This document shows positions 60,055-64,000 of a stretch of 64,000 nucleotides of DNA, in pieces. Position 1 is the first letter of the stretch. The number at the start of each line of letters is the position of its first letter. This DNA is from Chondrus crispus (Eukaryota > Rhodophyta > Florideophyceae > Gigartinales > Gigartinaceae), in assembly GCF_000350225.1 (NCBI RefSeq), contig NW_005179033.1:62001-126000 (forward strand), written 5' to 3'. The notes below the pieces were generated by a model. It was not told where the DNA came from. It saw only the letters and a program-made list of their open reading frames with translations, and made no database searches. Both the position numbers and the translations under genes were made by a program.

Positions 60055-62247
60055 ATGGAAGATAGCAAAAAGGTTTACAGGTACTATGGGAAGCCCGGTG
60101 AGGACTTCCATCTGTGGGAGGCGAGGACCGAGGCGGCACTTGAAGCCAAGGAAGTGCTTCATGTGATTCAGTCGGATGTATTGGGAGCCGGAGCCGAGCT
60201 GACGGAAGAGCTGAAGAAGAATGTGGCGACTGCACGCGCAATCCTGATCCAGGGAATGGGTGATCGACCCCTGCGCTTGTGCTTGAGTGCCAAGGACAAT
60301 CCATACCGCATGTGGGTACGTCTTCGAGAACGCTATGCAGTATCGAACACTGCAACCAAGGTCCAGCTCCAGTCCAAGCTTGCGCACATGAGCTACTGTG
60401 GGCAGCCCATGCAAGATTAAATCGACTCCTTTGAAGAGATCTTCAATCGCCTTGCGGCTATGAAGAGTGACATTGGAGAGGACTTGCAGGTGGCTATGGT
60501 TCTTGCCTCTTTCGGTGATAAGAACAAGTCACCGTTTGGACACGTGATTGCTTCATTACAGACAATCCAAGAGAAGTTAGATTGGCAGACAGCGACAGCC
60601 AGTCTATTGCAGGAGTACGAGGAACATCTCCTGAGGTCTGGGGACCCGAAGGCAGTTCGTTCTGGGGATGAAGGTCAAGCCTTGGCGGCAACAGGAAGTT
60701 CAAATACTACATACGTTGGAAGGAGGAACTACGGCGGTAAAGCAGAGAAACGTCGATGCTTTGAGTGCGGTAAGGTTGAACATCTTGCACGCAACTGTCG
60801 TTTATTGGATGGAAAGACTCGAAGGAATGTTTCCTTCGCTGGTGAAACGGGAGAACGCCTGGAGAGCGAAATTGGAAGAGCGCAGCAAGCTCAATTGCTC
60901 TTGGCACGTCAAGATGAATCCAAGAATGACGAAGGCATGGATGATGTGTCAAACGGTCAGGAAACCGTCCCAAATCTGTCAGAGCTGAATAATAGAGACC
61001 AGGAGCACGCTGAGCGGATTAGCTTTGATGACATGGCGACAGAATGCCCCTTAGGCTCTACTAGCAAACACACGAAAGTTATGAGCTGTCCAGCAGACGA
61101 GATCGCATCCTTGGGAGTTCAAGATGATGAGCACGTATATCTATTGGACTCAGGGGCGTCCACCCACATGGTGTCCTGTAGGGAATGGATCCGTGACTGT
61201 CAGCCGATTGCTCGTCGGGGGATTATCATTGGCGACGGAAACAGGGTCTTTGCTACCCATAGCGGCACAGTTACTCTACGTACAACTGTTAGCGGTCCCC
61301 GAGACAAATACGAACGTTTCCCAGTCCTTGATGGGGTACTGTACGTTCCTCAGCTGCAATCCAATCTCATTTCTTGCTCGGAGCTTTGTGCTCATGGTTA
61401 CATCATCAACTTTGGGCGTGACAAATGTAATGGAACGCACGACGGTGTGACGCAGTTTCAAGGTCACCGTTATCAAGGCGTATACAGAGTTTCCGCAAAA
61501 GTTGTGTACCCAGGATACTCATCGGCGTCAGTCGCTTTGTCCCATTGGCCATGGGATGACGACAACGATGACAGCCCTCAAGGAGGTTCGTCGGGATCTG
61601 GAAGTTCTGCAATGAGGCTTTGGCATGCCAGACTTGGTCATGCGAGCAATGCAAGTATCAAACAGTTGCTAAGGAGCGGGGGTGTGTCTGGAATGAGTCT
61701 AACGTTGCAGGGAAACAAGAAGGCCTCCTGTGGTAGTTGCATGAAGGGTAAACAGACTCGCCAGACTCTGTGTCCCAACAAATCGCGTTCGAAAAAGCGT
61801 GGTGCAGTCATACACACAGATGTGTGTGGACCAATGTCGGTGGCATCTTTTTCAGGTGCGCGCTACTTTGTTTCTTTCATTGACGATTACACAGGTTTCA
61901 TCAACATTGTTCCCATAGCACGCAAGAGTGATGTTACTGTACAGTTCAAGTTGCATCATGTGTGGATGGAAAGGAAGTTTGGGTGCACTGTCAAGAGAGT
62001 CCACAGCGACAACGGAGGAGAGTATGTTGCTCTGAGGCCCTCCCTGGAAGAGAACGGCATCGAGCACACCACCTCGCCCCCCTACTCCCCCAATCAGAAC
62101 GGACTTGCTGAGCGGACCAACCGCACTATTGTCGAATGTTCACGGACGATGATGGAACATGCATCGCTGCCCAAGGCTTTCTGGGCTGAAGCCGTTGTGC
62201 ATGCAGCAAAGATCCGTAATCAATTCTCTTGTCCCAGGAATCTATGA
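60055..62247 (+). pseudogene. gag: Copia-3 Gag, protease and integrase core
   Basis: ATG 60055 starts MEDSKKVYRYYGKPGEDFHL. The capsid region is interrupted by a TAA at 60418 between QPMQD and IDSFEEIFNRLAAM. A CCHC knuckle CFECGKVEHLARNC is at about 60757. The protease has LLDSGASTHM (about 61142). The integrase has the GAG-pre-integrase part (RLWHARLGHASNASIKQLLR, then CGSCMKGKQTR) and the core HTDVCGPM, HSDNGGEY and NGLAERTNRTIVE, which supply D, D and E. A TGA at 62245 ends the frame, which then continues in phase. The protein would form the particle and mature the polyprotein, but the stops prevent full translation. Confidence 0.9.
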
Positions 62248-64000
62248 GTGACATCGCACGAGCTTATGACGGGTGAGAAACCTAACGTTGCCTACATCAG
62301 AGTCTTTGGATGCTTAGGTTGGTATCATATCCCCAAGGAACTTCGAACGAAGTTGGATTCAAAGTCGCAACTCGGGATTGTTATCGGCTGTTTCGAAAAC
62401 AGCCAGTATAAGCTTTGGATACCTTCTCGCAATGTTGCTGTCATATCGAGAGGTGTGACCATCGTGGAGGACAAGTATCCTGCACAAGCGTTGAGCCAGG
62501 ACGCTAATACTGCACCGTTGTTGCTACCTGATGAGAATTCCGAGGCTTCGAAGGTCACACATACCCCAATCCAGACTACCTCGGTGGATAGAACGCGTCT
62601 GTCTACGCTACATGAGAACCCTTGTCCTAACAGAGAAGTCCATCAGATACACGAACAAGAGCATCCTATTGACCCGAACATCCAGGATGCCATCACGTAT
62701 GTTCCTCCACTCATGGATAACAGTCACGAGACAGAGGATGCCGAGCAAGATGAAGGGGAGTCCTCAGGGTCTAGGTATCCACGACGTGAACGACGGCAGA
62801 CTTCCTACTACACCCCCGGTTCAGCCAGTGTGGCAAGAGCATTTTTGGCAGTCGAAGCTAGGATGCCGGATCCTTCGACTGTCCGGGAAGCTCTATCGCA
62901 GAGCGACTCTGAAGATTGGAAAACTGCAATTGATTCGGAGTTGAAATCATTGAGGCAGCACGAGACTTGGGAAATTGTTGCTACTCCAGAGGGGGTGAGG
63001 CCTTTGTCAACAAGATTTGTTTTTATCCGCAAGTACGACGAGAGCGGAAGAGTTATTAGGCACAAAGCAAGACTTGTAGTTCGAGGTTTCCTTCAAGGGA
63101 ACGTAGATCCAACTTTCTCACCAGTGATAGACTTTACGACTATTCGCACTTGTCTTGCAGTTGCAGTCAAGAGGGGGTACATGATCGAGCAAATGGATAT
63201 CAAGACTGCCTTCCTCCATGGCAAGATTGACAGCGATGTGTACGTGAAATGTCCCGAAGGGCTTTCGCTGTGTAAGAAAGGTCAAGCCCTCAAGCTTCGA
63301 AGGGGGCTCTACGGGCTTAAGCAGGCACCAAGACTTTGGCATGACAAGTGGGAATCGGTCATGAAGGCGATGGGTTCTGAGAAATAGCTCTCTGATGATT
63401 GCGTCTACTGTCGTGGAAGTGTTTGGCTGTTGCTGTATGTAGATGACATCATACTTCTTAGTCTGAGAATGAATGACGCTCAATGTGTGAAGCAGGACCT
63501 CATGAGACATCTGGATGTTAAAGATTTGGGTTCACTCAGGTCGTTTTTGGGTGTTCTGTTTGGACGAGACTCTGAGGGCGCGTGGTTGTCGCAGCAACAC
63601 CACATCAGACAAGTGCTACATCGGTTTGGTATGTTAAACTGCAAGCCTGTTGCGACTCCTATGTGTTCGGGAGCGCTCAAGGATATCTCTGAAGGTGGAG
63701 GGGTACACGAGGACTGTGCAACTTATCAAGAATTACTGGGATGCTTGCTATTCCTTTCCACCCGCACTCGCCCGGACATTACTTCTGCCGTATCAATCCT
63801 TTGTCGGTACTCGTCTGCTCCGACGGAAATACACTGGACTTGTCTCAAGCGTATTCTTCGATATCTTCAAGGGACGAAGCGTCATGCACTACGCTTACAT
63901 TCAGGAAACCAAGAGAAACTGGTTGCATTTTGTGACGCGGACTGGGCTGGGGACCGCATTGATAGACGCTCAACAACAGGTGTCTTGTTTCAATTTGGTC
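62248..64000 (+). pseudogene. pol: Copia-3 integrase end, reverse transcriptase, RNase H (partial)
   Basis: The same phase continues with TSHELMTGEKPNVAYIRVFG. The RT has EDWKTAIDSELKSLRQHETW, RHKARLVVRGF, EQMDIKTAFLHGKID and LRRGLYGLKQAPRLWH. A TAG at 63385 follows, then LLLYVDDIILL (catalytic box at about 63435), GCLLFLSTRTRPDI and the RNase H start VAFCDADWAGD, open to the window edge. The TAG falls between RT motifs, so RT from this copy is not made without readthrough. Confidence 0.9.

Larger units (their letters stand above)
60055..64000 (+). mobile_element. Third Ty1/copia retrotransposon (copia-3), cut by window edge
   Basis: It has a classic Ty1/copia order with Gag, protease, integrase, RT and the start of RNase H, all in one phase from 60055 to the window end. 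Three in-frame stops interrupt it (TAA 60418, TGA 62245, TAG 63385) and there is no frameshift. It is more like plant copia elements (YVDD box, standard CCHC and DSGAS) than copia-1 and copia-2 are. Confidence 0.92.

Overview
This window looks like a transposon-rich island of a eukaryotic nuclear genome. It carries Ty1/copia and Ty3/gypsy LTR retrotransposons, a non-LTR retrotransposon, PIF/Harbinger, piggyBac and pogo-type DNA transposons, and remains of host genes (BRCT, RAD51-paralogue, C2H2 and CHY zinc-finger proteins). Most coding stretches are single exons. Moderate GC, near-absence of introns and plant-like Harbinger/SANT proteins fit a compact algal genome; a florideophyte red alga such as Chondrus would fit well, but that assignment is inference. 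There are no bacterial operons, rRNA genes, tRNA genes or CRISPR arrays.

Layout. 1-1082 is a Harbinger transposase cut by the window edge. 1247-3829 is a foldback element with 495-bp inverted repeats. A multi-BRCT (TopBP1/Dpb11-like) host gene occupies 4717-5238 and 16288-17865. It is split by a gypsy chromovirus (5239-16282, target duplication ATGTA), whose own 5' LTR is split by a copia element (10691-16139, target duplication ATGCC, LTRs identical by eye). Downstream are a RAD51/XRCC3-like relic and a decayed C2H2 gene (18.1-19.4 kb), a repeat-containing helical protein (20.8-22.0 kb), and a Harbinger-like transposase with altered catalytic residues (23.3-24.7 kb). A second, older copia (25002-32753) is interrupted by a piggyBac (28795-31545). 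A CHY zinc-finger gene runs into a 100-N gap at 34245.

From 36 to 48 kb lie SANT/Myb-like transposon proteins, Harbinger (plant-transposon-type) and pogo pseudogenes, and MITE-like sequence. A non-LTR element with a restriction-like endonuclease (48437-55554) is interrupted by an apparently intact piggyBac (52234-54700). The right end holds another Harbinger pseudogene, one intact unrecognised gene (58443-59144), relics of a dehydrogenase and a J-domain gene, and a third copia that runs off the window.

The most notable signals are these. Both piggyBac elements are flanked by CTAG rather than the TTAA typical of the superfamily, and in both cases removing the element plus one CTAG restores the host reading frame; the related copia in this window supplies the empty site. 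The two related copia elements start gag inside a primer-binding site that matches the anticodon arm of initiator tRNA-Met, so the tRNA anticodon would pair with the gag start codon. The nested insertions also give a clear relative chronology.
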